A program made the position numbers and the translations under genes. The notes beneath the pieces are model-generated. The model worked only from the letters and a program-made list of their open reading frames with translations, had not been told where the DNA came from and ran no database searches. From NCBI RefSeq assembly GCF_007004095.1, contig NZ_VHJK01000001.1, positions 186,001 to 250,000 of the forward strand: DNA of 64,000 bases, given 5' to 3'. This stretch comes from Erythrobacter insulae (GTDB lineage Bacteria; Pseudomonadota; Alphaproteobacteria; Sphingomonadales; Sphingomonadaceae). Positions 45,595 to 54,364 of the stretch are shown here, piece by piece (the first letter of the stretch is position 1; each line of letters starts with the position of its first letter).

Positions 45595-47160
45595 CTAACT
45601 GACCTGCCGCTCTTGCCCTTCCCAATAGGGCGCGCGCAGTTGCCGCCGCAAAATCTTGCCCGAAGGGTTGCGCGGCATTTCCGCGATCACATCGACGCTT
45701 TTGGGTGTCTTGAACGGAGCAACCCGTTCCCGCGCATACGCAATCACATCGTTGGGATCGAGCTCATGGCCCGGTTTGCACACGACACAGGCTTTCACTT
45801 CCTCGCCCCATTTTTCGCTCGGGATGCCGATCACGGCAACTTCTGCGATGGCAGGATGGCCATAGATCGCGCTTTCCACCTCAGCCGGATAAACATTCTC
45901 GCCGCCGGTGATGATCATATCCTTGATCCGGTCCTGAATGTAGACGTAGCCATCTGCATCCATGATCGCAGCATCGCCCGTATGCAGCCAGCCATCGGGA
46001 TCGATAGTGCTGGTGGTCGCCTCAGGCAGGTTCCAATAGCCTGACATATTGGTGGGCGAACGCACGCAAATCTCGCCAATTTCACCTAGCGGCGCGGCCT
46101 TGCCATCGGACCCGCGCACCTCGATTTCCACGCCGGGCACGGCTTTACCGGCGGAACGCATCCGTTCATTGCCATCGATAGAATGGTCATCCGGCGGAAG
46201 ATGGGTCACGGTCCCGGTCGTCTCGGTCATGCCGTAAACCTGCATAACCCCGGTATCCGGCATCGTGCGCACCACCTCTTTCAACAGTTCGAGCGGCATC
46301 GGAGCCGCACCGTAAAGCAGATAGCGCATGTTTGAAAAATCGGTTTCGGCAGCGCGCGGATGCTGCACCACCATTTGCAGCGCAGCAGGAACGATAAACA
46401 TATGGGTCGCGCCCTGTTCAATCGCTTCCAGCACGCCCAGCGGATTGAATTCGGCCTCCACCCGGCAGCGAATGCCATTGGCAATGGCGATATTGATCAG
46501 GCCGGTGCCGCCAATATGCGCGCATGGCATCGCCGCCAACATACAATCATCTGGTTGATAATGGTTCCATGGCAGGTTCGCCGCATTGCCCGGATTTCTA
46601 AGCGCAAACAGATTGGCGTTGGACAGCATCACCCCTTTGGGATTGCCTGTCGTGCCCGAAGTATAAAGCTGAAGAACCGGATCTGTCGGATCAGCCTTTG
46701 CGTAATCTTCCGCAGGCGTTTGCGCCGCGATTGCAGCCCGCGCTTCCATCTCGCCAATAACGGTTGGCTTTGTATCGAGGGTAAGCGCAACGCGTTTTGC
46801 AATATCGACAAATTCCTCACCTGCGAAAACCAGCTTCGCCCCGGTATCCTTTAGGATGTAGCCAATTTCTGGGGGCGCAAGGCGCCAACCAACGGGCGCA
46901 ACCACCACGCCAAGACGCGCCGATGCCATGTAAAGCTGACAATACAGATCGCTGTTTTTACCGAGCCACGCGACGCGGTCCCCCTTGCCAATGCCATGGT
47001 CCGCAAACAGAGCGATGATCCGGCGTGTGTTCTGATCCAGATCGCGGTAACTGGTGGTGCGACCGTCCTGGTCAAGAGCCGTCTGGTCCGGGCGTTTTTT
47101 TGCCCAGAACCGCAAAACATCATCAAAATGCGTGTAATCGTGGTGGAACGGATTGCTCAT
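45595..47160 (-). CDS. AMP-dependent fatty-acyl-CoA ligase
   Basis: A 521-residue adenylate-forming enzyme that activates a carboxylic acid with ATP and CoA. Motif I LYTSGTTGNPKGVMLSN is near 168, the MQVYGMTETTGTVTHL A5 motif near 300, WLHTGDAAIMDADGYVYIQDRIKDMIITGG near 390 (A7-A8), and the A10 Lys is in PRNPSGKILRRQLR. ATG 47160 has GGAGAG nine bases upstream, so the earlier in-frame TTG is not used. It heads a pair with the DUF938 gene. The preferred acid is not evident. Confidence 0.92.
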   Translation of the reverse strand: MSNPFHHDYTHFDDVLRFWAKKRPDQTALDQDGRTTSYRDLDQNTRRIIALFADHGIGKGDRVAWLGKNSDLYCQLYMASARLGVVVAPVGWRLAPPEIGYILKDTGAKLVFAGEEFVDIAKRVALTLDTKPTVIGEMEARAAIAAQTPAEDYAKADPTDPVLQLYTSGTTGNPKGVMLSNANLFALRNPGNAANLPWNHYQPDDCMLAAMPCAHIGGTGLINIAIANGIRCRVEAEFNPLGVLEAIEQGATHMFIVPAALQMVVQHPRAAETDFSNMRYLLYGAAPMPLELLKEVVRTMPDTGVMQVYGMTETTGTVTHLPPDDHSIDGNERMRSAGKAVPGVEIEVRGSDGKAAPLGEIGEICVRSPTNMSGYWNLPEATTSTIDPDGWLHTGDAAIMDADGYVYIQDRIKDMIITGGENVYPAEVESAIYGHPAIAEVAVIGIPSEKWGEEVKACVVCKPGHELDPNDVIAYARERVAPFKTPKSVDVIAEMPRNPSGKILRRQLRAPYWEGQERQVS

Positions 47161-47238
47161 TCTGTTTCTCTCCAAACTCTCTTGGAAAGAGGATACGGTT
47201 TTTCCGCTGTCAGTCTAGCGATCTATCCGCAGATTGGC

Positions 47239-47685
47239 TTAAGACCAACGCCCAGAAGCCCGCGAGCGCGGCTCGCGCACGATCAGCCATATAAGCAGGC
47301 CGAGCGGACCGGCCATAAACGTCGCCAACAGGATCGGTGCCTGGAACCACCGCGAGAAATATTTCGCATCGGCATCGCGGGCGATCCATATGCCAACGAA
47401 CAGATCGAACGCCAGATAATGCGTCCAGCCGATCGTCACCCCGACATCGCTGGAGAAGATGGAGCGCACCCCGTCGATGGTGGTAAAATCGGCGCCGCCT
47501 TCACCGGCAGGGATGAACCCGCCAAGCACGCTGACCAGCAATGCCGAATAGACCAGGCAGAGCAAACCAACGCCCAAAAACAGCAGCGCCGAAAGCAGGG
47601 CTGGCCAACGCGGCAAGGCGATGAGCGCGGCCCACGCGATCAACGCCATGACATTCACCGCATTGAAAACACTGCTCCAATCCAT
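47239..47685 (-). CDS. ABA4-like (DUF4281) membrane protein
   Basis: A 148-residue protein with four helices. The TIDGVRSIFSSDVGVTIGWTHYLAFDLFVGIWIARDA block and the QAPILLATFMAGPLGLLIWLI end are the family signature. Plant ABA4 is needed for neoxanthin synthesis; the bacterial role is unknown, though the window also has a carotenoid oxygenase 42 kb away. TGATG overlap with the upstream NAD(P)-binding gene shows coupling. Confidence 0.85.
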   Translation of the reverse strand: MDWSSVFNAVNVMALIAWAALIALPRWPALLSALLFLGVGLLCLVYSALLVSVLGGFIPAGEGGADFTTIDGVRSIFSSDVGVTIGWTHYLAFDLFVGIWIARDADAKYFSRWFQAPILLATFMAGPLGLLIWLIVREPRSRASGRWS

Positions 47686-48437
47686 CAATCCACCTGCTCT
47701 TTATCGGCCTTGGCGCGCCATTCGCGCGCCGCGCGCTTCATTGATTCGTTGTCATGGGTGAAACGCCCTGCGGCATTGCGCATCGCGAGCCCCAAAGCGG
47801 CCTCTGCCACCACATCTGCATCGATCGAATGATACATCTCATAGCTGGACGGCAATAGCGGTTCGATCAGAGGCGCGACTGTCATTGCCACTTTTTCGGC
47901 AAAGCGAAAATCGCCTTCACGGGCACCGCGCAGCAATCCGGGGCGCAGAATGTCGAGCCGTTTGAACCCGACTTTGGAAACAAGCGCCTCGGTCTCTCCC
48001 TTCACTTGCATATAAAGCGATTTGGATTGCGGATTGGCCCCCGCCGCGCTGATCAGGACCATGTTAAGCACGCCGGCTGCTTTGGCGGCCTGCGCGGTCT
48101 GCACAATCAGATCCTGATCCACCGCGCGAAAGGCGGCCTCATCCCGGCCAGCCTTTTTCCAAGTGGTGCCGAGCGCACAGATAAAAGCGCGCGGTTTGAT
48201 GGATTCGAACACTTCACCCCATTTCGAAGGATCAGCGACGAACATTTCCATTCGCGCGCCTTTCGGCAAGGCGGCTTCGCGGCGGGCAATGCCAACTATC
48301 CGCGCCTGGTCGCCTGCGCTCGAAATCTCGATTACGCGCCGGCCGATCAGGCCGGTTGCGCCCACCATGCCGATGCGTTCGGGCATCTTATGCCCAATGG
48401 TGCGCCGCTCAGGTGATCTCGCACGAAGATTAGACAT
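47685..48437 (-). CDS. NAD(P)H-binding Rossmann protein (atypical SDR)
   Basis: A 250-residue atypical short-chain dehydrogenase. The nucleotide site is VGATGLIGRRVIEI, followed by VGIARREAALP. FICALGTTWKKAGRDEAAFRAVDQDL and VLISAAGANPQSKSLYMQVKGETEALV carry the S and YxxxK-type positions (Y-M-Q-V-K). LDILRPGLLRG is typical of this NmrA/HTATIP2-like group. ATG 48437 overlaps the dgt stop by eight bases, so it is coupled to dgt and to the ABA4-like gene below. The frame reaches 48500 but the overlap start is better. Confidence 0.82.
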   Translation of the reverse strand: MSNLRARSPERRTIGHKMPERIGMVGATGLIGRRVIEISSAGDQARIVGIARREAALPKGARMEMFVADPSKWGEVFESIKPRAFICALGTTWKKAGRDEAAFRAVDQDLIVQTAQAAKAAGVLNMVLISAAGANPQSKSLYMQVKGETEALVSKVGFKRLDILRPGLLRGAREGDFRFAEKVAMTVAPLIEPLLPSSYEMYHSIDADVVAEAALGLAMRNAAGRFTHDNESMKRAAREWRAKADKEQVD

Positions 48438-49617
48438 TGCTAAGCCCCTGCGGCGCTTCGCCATAAATCTTCGCGCATGCCTGAATGGCGAAACGATCAC
48501 TCATCCCGGCAATAAAATCGGCGATCACGCGGGCCCGCTGCGGATCATTTTCCGGTAAACGTGCCTGCCAATCCTCCGGCATCAATCGCGCATCTTGCGA
48601 ATATGCGGCAAACAGGCGCGCAATCACATCACGCGCTCGCTCTGCGGCAGAAATCTGCTCCGGGTGATAATACAGTTTTTTGTACATGAAGGATTTGAGC
48701 GTCCGCTCATGCCCGGCCATTTCAGGCGAAAATCCGCCCAATTGGCGATGAGCGGCGCGGATTTCTGCGGCACTGTTCATGCCTTTGACCTGCGCCGAAG
48801 TGTGCTGGATCACATCGTTGACCATCAAGCCGATTTGATCGCGAACCAGCTCACGCAGCAACCGATCGCGCGGCGCGCGGGGAAACCGTTTTTCAACGCT
48901 GCGCCACTGCTCGGCCAGAAATGGCAATTCCATCAAATCATCCAGATCGAGGAAACCGGCCCGCAATCCGTCATCGATATCGTGATTATCATAGGCGATA
49001 TCATCCGACACCGCTGCGATCTGAGCCTCAAGCGAGGCGTAGCTGCCGAGATCGAGTGGAAATGCCCGATCCAATTCGGCCAAAGCCCAATTCGGCGCAA
49101 TTACCGGGCCATTATGTTTCGCCAAACCTTCGAGCAGATCCCATGTCAGGTTCAACCCGTCATTTTCGGGATAGGGGTTTTCGATCCGCATTACCGTTCG
49201 CAGCGTCTGTGCGTTGTGATCGAACCCGCCATGACGCTGCATTGCATCGGATAGTGCAGCCTCGCCGGCATGGCCGAACGGCGGATGCCCCATATCATGG
49301 GCAAGGCACAGCGCCTCTGTCAGATCCTCATCAATCGCTAGAGCGCGTGCCAAGACGCGGCCAATCTGCGCCACTTCAAGGCTATGCGTAAGCCGCGTCC
49401 GGTAATGATCGCCATCTGGCGCGATAAAGACCTGCGTTTTCGATTTGAGCCGCCGGAAACTCATCGAATGGATGATTCTGTCACGATCGCGTTGAAAATC
49501 GCTGCGGGGCCCGCGCATTTCACCGCCCAAGCTCACCTCGCCCGCACGGGCTTGAGGCTGGAACTCACGGCCGCCGTGGTTCGCGGGATCGGATGCATAG
49601 GGCGCGCGGTTTATCAC
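48430..49617 (-). CDS. dgt: dGTPase (dNTP triphosphohydrolase), HD superfamily
   Basis: A 395-residue HD enzyme that removes triphosphate from dGTP. The RDRDRIIHSMSFRRLKSKTQVF segment near 43-64 is the family hallmark. Metal ligands are H78 (RLTHSLEVAQIG), H107-D108 (CLAHDMGHPPFGHAGE) and a later Asp in ISDDIAYDNHDIDDG near 200. Start is GTG 49617, following a G-rich run; the spacing is short so the start is uncertain. It heads a coupled dgt-NAD(P)-binding-ABA4-like run. Confidence 0.93.
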   Translation of the reverse strand: MINRAPYASDPANHGGREFQPQARAGEVSLGGEMRGPRSDFQRDRDRIIHSMSFRRLKSKTQVFIAPDGDHYRTRLTHSLEVAQIGRVLARALAIDEDLTEALCLAHDMGHPPFGHAGEAALSDAMQRHGGFDHNAQTLRTVMRIENPYPENDGLNLTWDLLEGLAKHNGPVIAPNWALAELDRAFPLDLGSYASLEAQIAAVSDDIAYDNHDIDDGLRAGFLDLDDLMELPFLAEQWRSVEKRFPRAPRDRLLRELVRDQIGLMVNDVIQHTSAQVKGMNSAAEIRAAHRQLGGFSPEMAGHERTLKSFMYKKLYYHPEQISAAERARDVIARLFAAYSQDARLMPEDWQARLPENDPQRARVIADFIAGMSDRFAIQACAKIYGEAPQGLSNV

Positions 49618-49739
49618 TCCCCCCGATTAGGTCAGCAGACGCGCGCGCTCAACGGGAACAGATCGGCAACCTCATGGGATAGCCGTGGACAGCGCCCGCC
49701 CTGTCGAGAAGCGGGCACCAAAAACAAGGGTTGAAGGAG

Positions 49740-49785
49740 AAAAAGGGCCGTCTTCCGGGTGCATTGGGGGGGTGGAAGACGGCCC
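49740..49785 (-). terminator. Rho-independent terminator for the racemase-family gene
   Basis: On the minus strand, GGGCCGTCTTCC and GGAAGACGGCCC (49745-49756 and 49774-49785) form a perfect 12-bp stem with a 17-base loop, followed by TTTTTCTCC. It is about 150 bases downstream of the racemase-family stop. Confidence 0.85.
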
Positions 49786-49820
49786 CAGGACCTTCGGTTT
49801 AGCGACCCAAGGACCCGAAA

Positions 49821-49844
49821 CTTGCCGGTTCAAGAACTGGCAAG
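49821..49844. repeat. Short stem-loop upstream of the terminator
   Basis: CTTGCCGGTTC and GAACTGGCAAG pair around two bases with one mismatch. It lies between the racemase-family stop and its terminator, so it would be transcribed as part of the 3' end. Confidence 0.5.
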
Positions 49845-49936
49845 CTTTCCAAGCAGTTATTATCCCGCCCATCACTTTACACCTAGTAAAATGTTGCAAC
49901 ACGCCGAAACGTTGCGTTCTACAGTCAGAACGATTT

Positions 49937-50641
49937 TTAAGCGTCTATATCCTGTTCGAGGATCCAGTCAGCGGCCACTTCACAGTGGATTCTGGTCGAG
50001 TCGAAAACTGGCAAGACATTGGCATTGATATCGACGATCAGATTGAGCTCTGTGCACGCCAGCACAATCGCCTTAGCGCCATCTTGCGCTTTATTCGTGA
50101 TGATCGTCTTGAGCTTGCGCTCCGCATCGCGAGTGACCTTGCCCAGCATGAGTTGATCGTAAATGATCTGATCGAGCATTTCGACATTGCCCATATCCGG
50201 CGGCAAAAGGTCAATGCCATGCGCGATCAGACGTTTCCGATAAAAACTCTCTGTCATGACATTGCGGGTGCCGATCAGAGCCACTTTTTTGTGCCCTGCC
50301 CGTTTAAGCGCCAGCCCGACATAATCGGCGATATGCAAGATCGGAATATCGATATTTGCGGCGACTTCATCATACAGCTTGTGCATTGAATTGGCACCAA
50401 TGATGATGGCCTGCGCGCCTGCATCCTCGAGCCGTTTCGCACTGTCACTCAGGACTTGCGCTGCGTGTTGCCATTCTTTGTCTTCGCGCAGACCATAAAG
50501 CTGCCGGAAATCAAGACTTTCGATCAGCAAGGGTGCGCTCGCCATCGGAGCGGCCCGTTTTTGAATTATCTTGTTGATCCGTTCGTAATAGATACCGGTC
50601 GACACCCAGCTCATGCCGCCGATCAAACCCAATTTGCGCAA
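49937..50641 (-). CDS. Aspartate/glutamate racemase-family protein
   Basis: A 234-residue protein of the Asp/Glu racemase fold. It begins MRKLGLIGGMSWVSTGIYYERIN, the family start. The first catalytic position, usually Cys or Thr before N-T/S-M-H, is Ala83 here (IGANSMH); the second catalytic Cys196 is kept (VLACTEL). Start is TTG 50641, with AAGGA seven bases upstream; a TTG two codons earlier is too close to that site. It may be a racemase with an altered mechanism or a different isomerase or lyase. It is monocistronic between hairpins. Confidence 0.8.
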   Translation of the reverse strand: MRKLGLIGGMSWVSTGIYYERINKIIQKRAAPMASAPLLIESLDFRQLYGLREDKEWQHAAQVLSDSAKRLEDAGAQAIIIGANSMHKLYDEVAANIDIPILHIADYVGLALKRAGHKKVALIGTRNVMTESFYRKRLIAHGIDLLPPDMGNVEMLDQIIYDQLMLGKVTRDAERKLKTIITNKAQDGAKAIVLACTELNLIVDINANVLPVFDSTRIHCEVAADWILEQDIDA

Positions 50642-50733
50642 GAGCAATTCCTTAATCCCGAATCCGTTTCGGCACTGTCTAGAGGGTAAGCGAGAGGCGC
50701 GTCTATAGCGGGCGTTCAGGCGGCGCCAGCGGA

Positions 50734-51702
50734 TTAATCCGGCATATCCAGTTCAGACAGCCACGCCTTTGCATCGGCCACAGTTTTAGCGGGCAATTCC
50801 TTTTGCGGAAGATGTCCGATTCCGCTGTAAATCAACAGCTCACTGTCTGGAATAGTCTGATCAAGCCAGCGGCCCGCCGAAAGCGGGATCAATCGATCCT
50901 CATCCCCCCATTGGATCAGGACCGGCACGGTGATCGCTTCGATCTGTTCCCGCGTCAGCGGATCATATCCAGTTGTAAACCGCGCCATCGTTGCCGCGCG
51001 ATTGCCCGGATATCGCAGCAATTCCCAATACCTATCAATCATCGCATCATCGACGACCGACTTGATCGAAACGGATTGTTCCAGACTTTGCGCGATCAGA
51101 CTGCGGGGCGTAATTTGTTCGGCAATTTTGTTGATGCCCGGCGTCTTGGCGATGGTGAAACCGATATTTCCGCTGTCGTCATCTTGCGTATCATCCTCTG
51201 GCATAGGACCGCCGCTGGCATCGACCAGCACCAATCCGTTCAGCCGTTCAGGATAACGGGCCGCAAATGCGAGCGTGTGCTTTCCGCCCATCGAATTGCC
51301 GCCAAGCACAAAGGTTTTAACGCCCAGAGCATCTGCCACTTCGCGGATATCCTCCACGTAATTGGCGCGTGAGTAATCTCCCGCTGCATCGGGACCGGTC
51401 AAACCATGACCGACCTGATCAAATCGGATGACACGGTAGGTGTCTATCAGGCCCGCGGCCCATTCATCCCACGTGTGCAGATCGGAATTGGAACCATGCA
51501 GCAGAATGATCGCAGGCGCATCGCGCGGCCCCTCGTCGCGAAGGTGAACCGTCACTCCGTTTGCAATTTCGACAAATTGCGAAGGCGCAGCGCCATATTT
51601 GGCCCGCATTTCGGCTGCGTCGGTATCCGGCGTGCGAAATACGAGAAACAAAATCACAAGCAGTGCGGCAATCACTGCCAGAATTCGGACAAACCATTTC
51701 AT
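50734..51702 (-). CDS. Membrane-anchored alpha/beta hydrolase
   Basis: A 322-residue hydrolase. Residues 1-23 form a signal anchor (WFVRILAVIAALLVILFLVF). The oxyanion loop is LLHGSNSDLHTWDEWA and the nucleophile elbow GGNSMGG (Ser near 142). The DQVGHGLTGPD block and the terminal GIGHLPQKELP with the catalytic His complete the triad. Start overlaps the cytochrome gene stop by four bases, so it is the last gene of a three-gene coupled operon with the dihaem cytochrome and the beta-helix protein. It would face the periplasm. Confidence 0.87.
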   Translation of the reverse strand: MKWFVRILAVIAALLVILFLVFRTPDTDAAEMRAKYGAAPSQFVEIANGVTVHLRDEGPRDAPAIILLHGSNSDLHTWDEWAAGLIDTYRVIRFDQVGHGLTGPDAAGDYSRANYVEDIREVADALGVKTFVLGGNSMGGKHTLAFAARYPERLNGLVLVDASGGPMPEDDTQDDDSGNIGFTIAKTPGINKIAEQITPRSLIAQSLEQSVSIKSVVDDAMIDRYWELLRYPGNRAATMARFTTGYDPLTREQIEAITVPVLIQWGDEDRLIPLSAGRWLDQTIPDSELLIYSGIGHLPQKELPAKTVADAKAWLSELDMPD

Positions 51703-52718
51703 GATGTGGGCATTTCCTCAATCCATTTGCGGACAACCGCAATCCCGTCGTGATCGTTGGTGGAGCGGCCCAGTTCAGGCATTGCAATGCCTGCTTCGGT
51801 TGAACTCATCCGGTATACCATAATGGATGCGCTTGGATCACCTGGCGCGATTGAAACGGCGTGCCCGCCTGCCCCGCGCCCGGCCGCAACCGGCGGCTTA
51901 CGAAGGCCGAGCTTCACAGGATCATCCTGCTCCCAACGCAGATCGAGCCCCGAATTGGATGCTCCGCCGCCGGGCTGATGGCAATGCGCGCAGTTCACAT
52001 CGAGGTATGCGCGCGCCAGTGCAGCGGTTTCAAACTGCTCAGCGTTTGACCAGACAGGCAAAGTATCCGCGCCCTGCGGAACGCTCCACAATCGCCGTTC
52101 TTCTTCCATCATTGTCAACCAGTCGCGGTCCAGATTGCGCGCTTTGGGGCCAATCGGAATGACCGCGCCTTGCTTGCTGTGGCACGCCTTGCACTGGTTC
52201 TTGTTGGGAATCCGGTAACTGATCTCTTCGCCGTCCGGCCATGTCAGTGCGATACGGGCACCAGCCAACGCCAGCGTCGCCTCGGTTTGTTCGGTGTTCC
52301 AGCGATAAGGCAGCGCAAGCCAGCCATCCGACCGGTGCAACAGAACACGGGTTTCGATTAATTGGCGGTTCTCGCCACTGCCAAACGCGAAAGTCTTTAC
52401 GATGGCGCTGCCGACGGGAAATTCGAGCAAGCCGTCTCCCTCGCTCACCAGCTTTGTTCCTTCGGGAAGGTAAACAAACCGAAGCTTGTCCGCGCCATCC
52501 GAATAAAGCGGCGTGTTGAGTTCATAACGGACAACTTCATAATTGGGCAATTGCCGGGCACCATCGATGAAAAAGGCATATTCCGACAGCGCGCGCGGCA
52601 TTCCTTGAAGAATTGCATCGTCGTTGACGGCGGGTTCATCCATCACTGTGGCCCCGACAGCAATCGATCCGGCCAAAGCGGCCGCCGAGGCACACAAAGC
52701 GAAAAGCGCCGCTCTCAC
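51699..52718 (-). CDS. SO2930-family dihaem c-type cytochrome
   Basis: A 339-residue exported cytochrome. A signal peptide covers about 1-23. Two haem motifs are CKACH (176-180) and CAHCH (243-247). The N-terminal half (LSEYAFFIDGARQLPNYEVVRYELNTPLYSDGADKLRFVYLP) and YRIPNKNQCKACHSKQGAVIPIGPKARNLDRD match the TIGR03806 group, named for Shewanella SO2930. Members are encoded next to a beta-helix protein of the TIGR03805 group, as here. Function unknown, probably periplasmic redox. It overlaps both neighbours by four bases. Confidence 0.87.
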   Translation of the reverse strand: MRAALFALCASAAALAGSIAVGATVMDEPAVNDDAILQGMPRALSEYAFFIDGARQLPNYEVVRYELNTPLYSDGADKLRFVYLPEGTKLVSEGDGLLEFPVGSAIVKTFAFGSGENRQLIETRVLLHRSDGWLALPYRWNTEQTEATLALAGARIALTWPDGEEISYRIPNKNQCKACHSKQGAVIPIGPKARNLDRDWLTMMEEERRLWSVPQGADTLPVWSNAEQFETAALARAYLDVNCAHCHQPGGGASNSGLDLRWEQDDPVKLGLRKPPVAAGRGAGGHAVSIAPGDPSASIMVYRMSSTEAGIAMPELGRSTNDHDGIAVVRKWIEEMPTS

Positions 52719-53905
52719 TTTAATCGCGTTTCCATTTCAGCGGGCAGTACAACCGGCGATAGCTGCGCAACTTTACCCGCGATTACCGGCTTCAACATTT
52801 CAGGTTTTGCATCGGTCAAAGGCTGTCCGACCGTTGTCAGACCCAGCGACACCGCAGGAACTGCATCCTCAATCGACAAATTCCGATGCAATCCATCGGT
52901 AAGGATCGGAGGAAGCGCCCCGCCCATGGCCGCAGCGAGCAGATCGCCGCCCGTAAAATCAGGCGAATTGCCGCCCGCGCCATACACATTGCCGCGAATT
53001 GTCACGTTAACAGGCCGCGGTTGAAACCGCTCATCGGTGAAATCCTGAGTGTAAGCGATCAACATCACATGCGAGGTTTGATTGTTGATCAACGCATTTT
53101 CGAGCACCTGGACGCCCGTATTGGCCATGATCATTATCCCGGTTCCGGCGGGAACACTCGCTACGATATTGCCTTCGGGCGCGAAATTATCGGTGTTATT
53201 ACCGATCACGGCATTGCGCGCGACCAGGACATCGCCGCCCCCAACCTTGGGAAGATTTGGCAGGTCAAACACCAGAATGCCGCCAGTGTTCCTAGTCGCC
53301 AGATTCTCGGTCACTTCGGCGCGATTGCTATTCTCGATCTCGATCCCGGCAACGTTTTCTTCGACAAAATTGCCGCGCACGATGATGTTTTCCGACTGAC
53401 CGACATAGATACCCGCATCAGACGCGCCCCGAACGTAACTGTCCTGCACCAGAATGTTGCTCGCCTCGACCGGATAGATGCCATAGGCGCCGTTGGCCGG
53501 ATCTGGCCCATTCGTCCATTCGACGCGCAGCGCGGAATAGACAATCTGGTCCGCGCCTTTGGATTTGATGCCGTCGCCTTTGGCGTTCTCGACCGCAAAA
53601 TCGCGCAAGGTGACCTTGTCCGACGTAACAAGCAGCCCCTCGCCTGATCCCGCTTGATTGGTAAAGTCGAGGATTGACGCATCTGCGCCCGCGCCGCGCA
53701 GAGTGACACCGTCGACATCAAGGCTAAGCCCGTCTGTCAGCTCAAATCGACCGGCCTCCAGCACGACTTCATCACCCGGCTCCGCGAGTATCAGCGCCTC
53801 TTGCAAGCGCTCCTGAGCGCCTTCGCCCGGAGCAATGGTGTGCGTGTCGGCAAAAGCTGGCGCGGCGCTTGCGAGGGCCAGCGCGGCAGCGGTCAATCTG
53901 ATCAT
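52715..53905 (-). CDS. Parallel beta-helix repeat protein (TIGR03805-like)
   Basis: A 396-residue exported right-handed beta-helix. The signal peptide is MIRLTAAALALASAAPAFA. Helix rungs are visible as repeated hydrophobic/Asn turns: VTLRDFAVENAKGDGIKSKG, ILVQDSYVRGASDAGIYVGQ, IIVRGNFVEENVAGIEIENS and AEVTENLATRNTGGILVFDL. ATG 53905 has GGGAG nine bases upstream; an in-frame start at 53920 is not needed. Such folds are used by polysaccharide lyases and copper-processing NosD-like proteins. With the dihaem cytochrome and hydrolase it forms a tightly coupled operon. Confidence 0.87.
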   Translation of the reverse strand: MIRLTAAALALASAAPAFADTHTIAPGEGAQERLQEALILAEPGDEVVLEAGRFELTDGLSLDVDGVTLRGAGADASILDFTNQAGSGEGLLVTSDKVTLRDFAVENAKGDGIKSKGADQIVYSALRVEWTNGPDPANGAYGIYPVEASNILVQDSYVRGASDAGIYVGQSENIIVRGNFVEENVAGIEIENSNRAEVTENLATRNTGGILVFDLPNLPKVGGGDVLVARNAVIGNNTDNFAPEGNIVASVPAGTGIMIMANTGVQVLENALINNQTSHVMLIAYTQDFTDERFQPRPVNVTIRGNVYGAGGNSPDFTGGDLLAAAMGGALPPILTDGLHRNLSIEDAVPAVSLGLTTVGQPLTDAKPEMLKPVIAGKVAQLSPVVLPAEMETRLK

Positions 53906-53965
53906 CGGTGTATCTCCCATCCCTGCGCGCAGTGTGGCGCAGAAGAGAGACGATTGGCAAGCCCG

Positions 53966-54358
53966 CTAAATCGGCAAATTGCGCAGCAGATTTTCGGACC
54001 CGCAGCGCGCGCCCACCAAAGCCAGCTGCTTCACAGCGTCATCATCATCGACCCGGCGCAGCCGATCAAGCGCCTCGGTAAAATTGCGAGGCACGCGTGC
54101 TTCGCCGTCTTCCGGTGCCAGCCGTTCAAGGCTGCGCAATTGCGCAATCGAAAGCCGTTCCGTCAGCCGCGGCGCCATGCACTCTGCCATCGACAGCGGC
54201 ACCCCGTTTAGAATCAGCGCGTCTTCTACCCGTTCTTCGGTCACTTGATTGAGCAAGCCGCCGTCCCGGAAAACGTACCAAACGCCCGCACCAAGCAGCA
54301 CTATCGCCACCAAAATCGCGGTCAAACGCATAGGAAACACTTTCGTTGCTTGGGCCAT
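53966..54358 (-). CDS. Conserved hypothetical membrane-anchored protein
   Basis: A 130-residue protein with one N-terminal helix (RLTAILVAIVLLGAGVWYVF) and a soluble, probably periplasmic part with two Cys (ECMAPRL and ARCGSEN) that could pair. It starts six bases after the pntB stop, so it is likely the tail of the pnt transcript. I do not recognise its family. An inner ATG at 54331 is an alternative start. Confidence 0.55.
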   Translation of the reverse strand: MAQATKVFPMRLTAILVAIVLLGAGVWYVFRDGGLLNQVTEERVEDALILNGVPLSMAECMAPRLTERLSIAQLRSLERLAPEDGEARVPRNFTEALDRLRRVDDDDAVKQLALVGARCGSENLLRNLPI

Positions 54359-54364
54359 TGATGA

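Larger units (their letters stand above)
49618..49936. other. Intergenic region with two stem-loops
   Basis: 319 bases between the racemase-family gene and dgt (both minus strand) hold no gene I can support. It has a minus-strand terminator (49740-49785) and a further stem-loop (49821-49844). The region must also contain the dgt promoter. Confidence 0.6.

Noticed and set aside
49685..50389. 234-residue plus-strand frame over the racemase-family gene
   Set aside because: Antisense to a protein with recognisable family motifs, and it runs through the minus-strand terminator hairpin.
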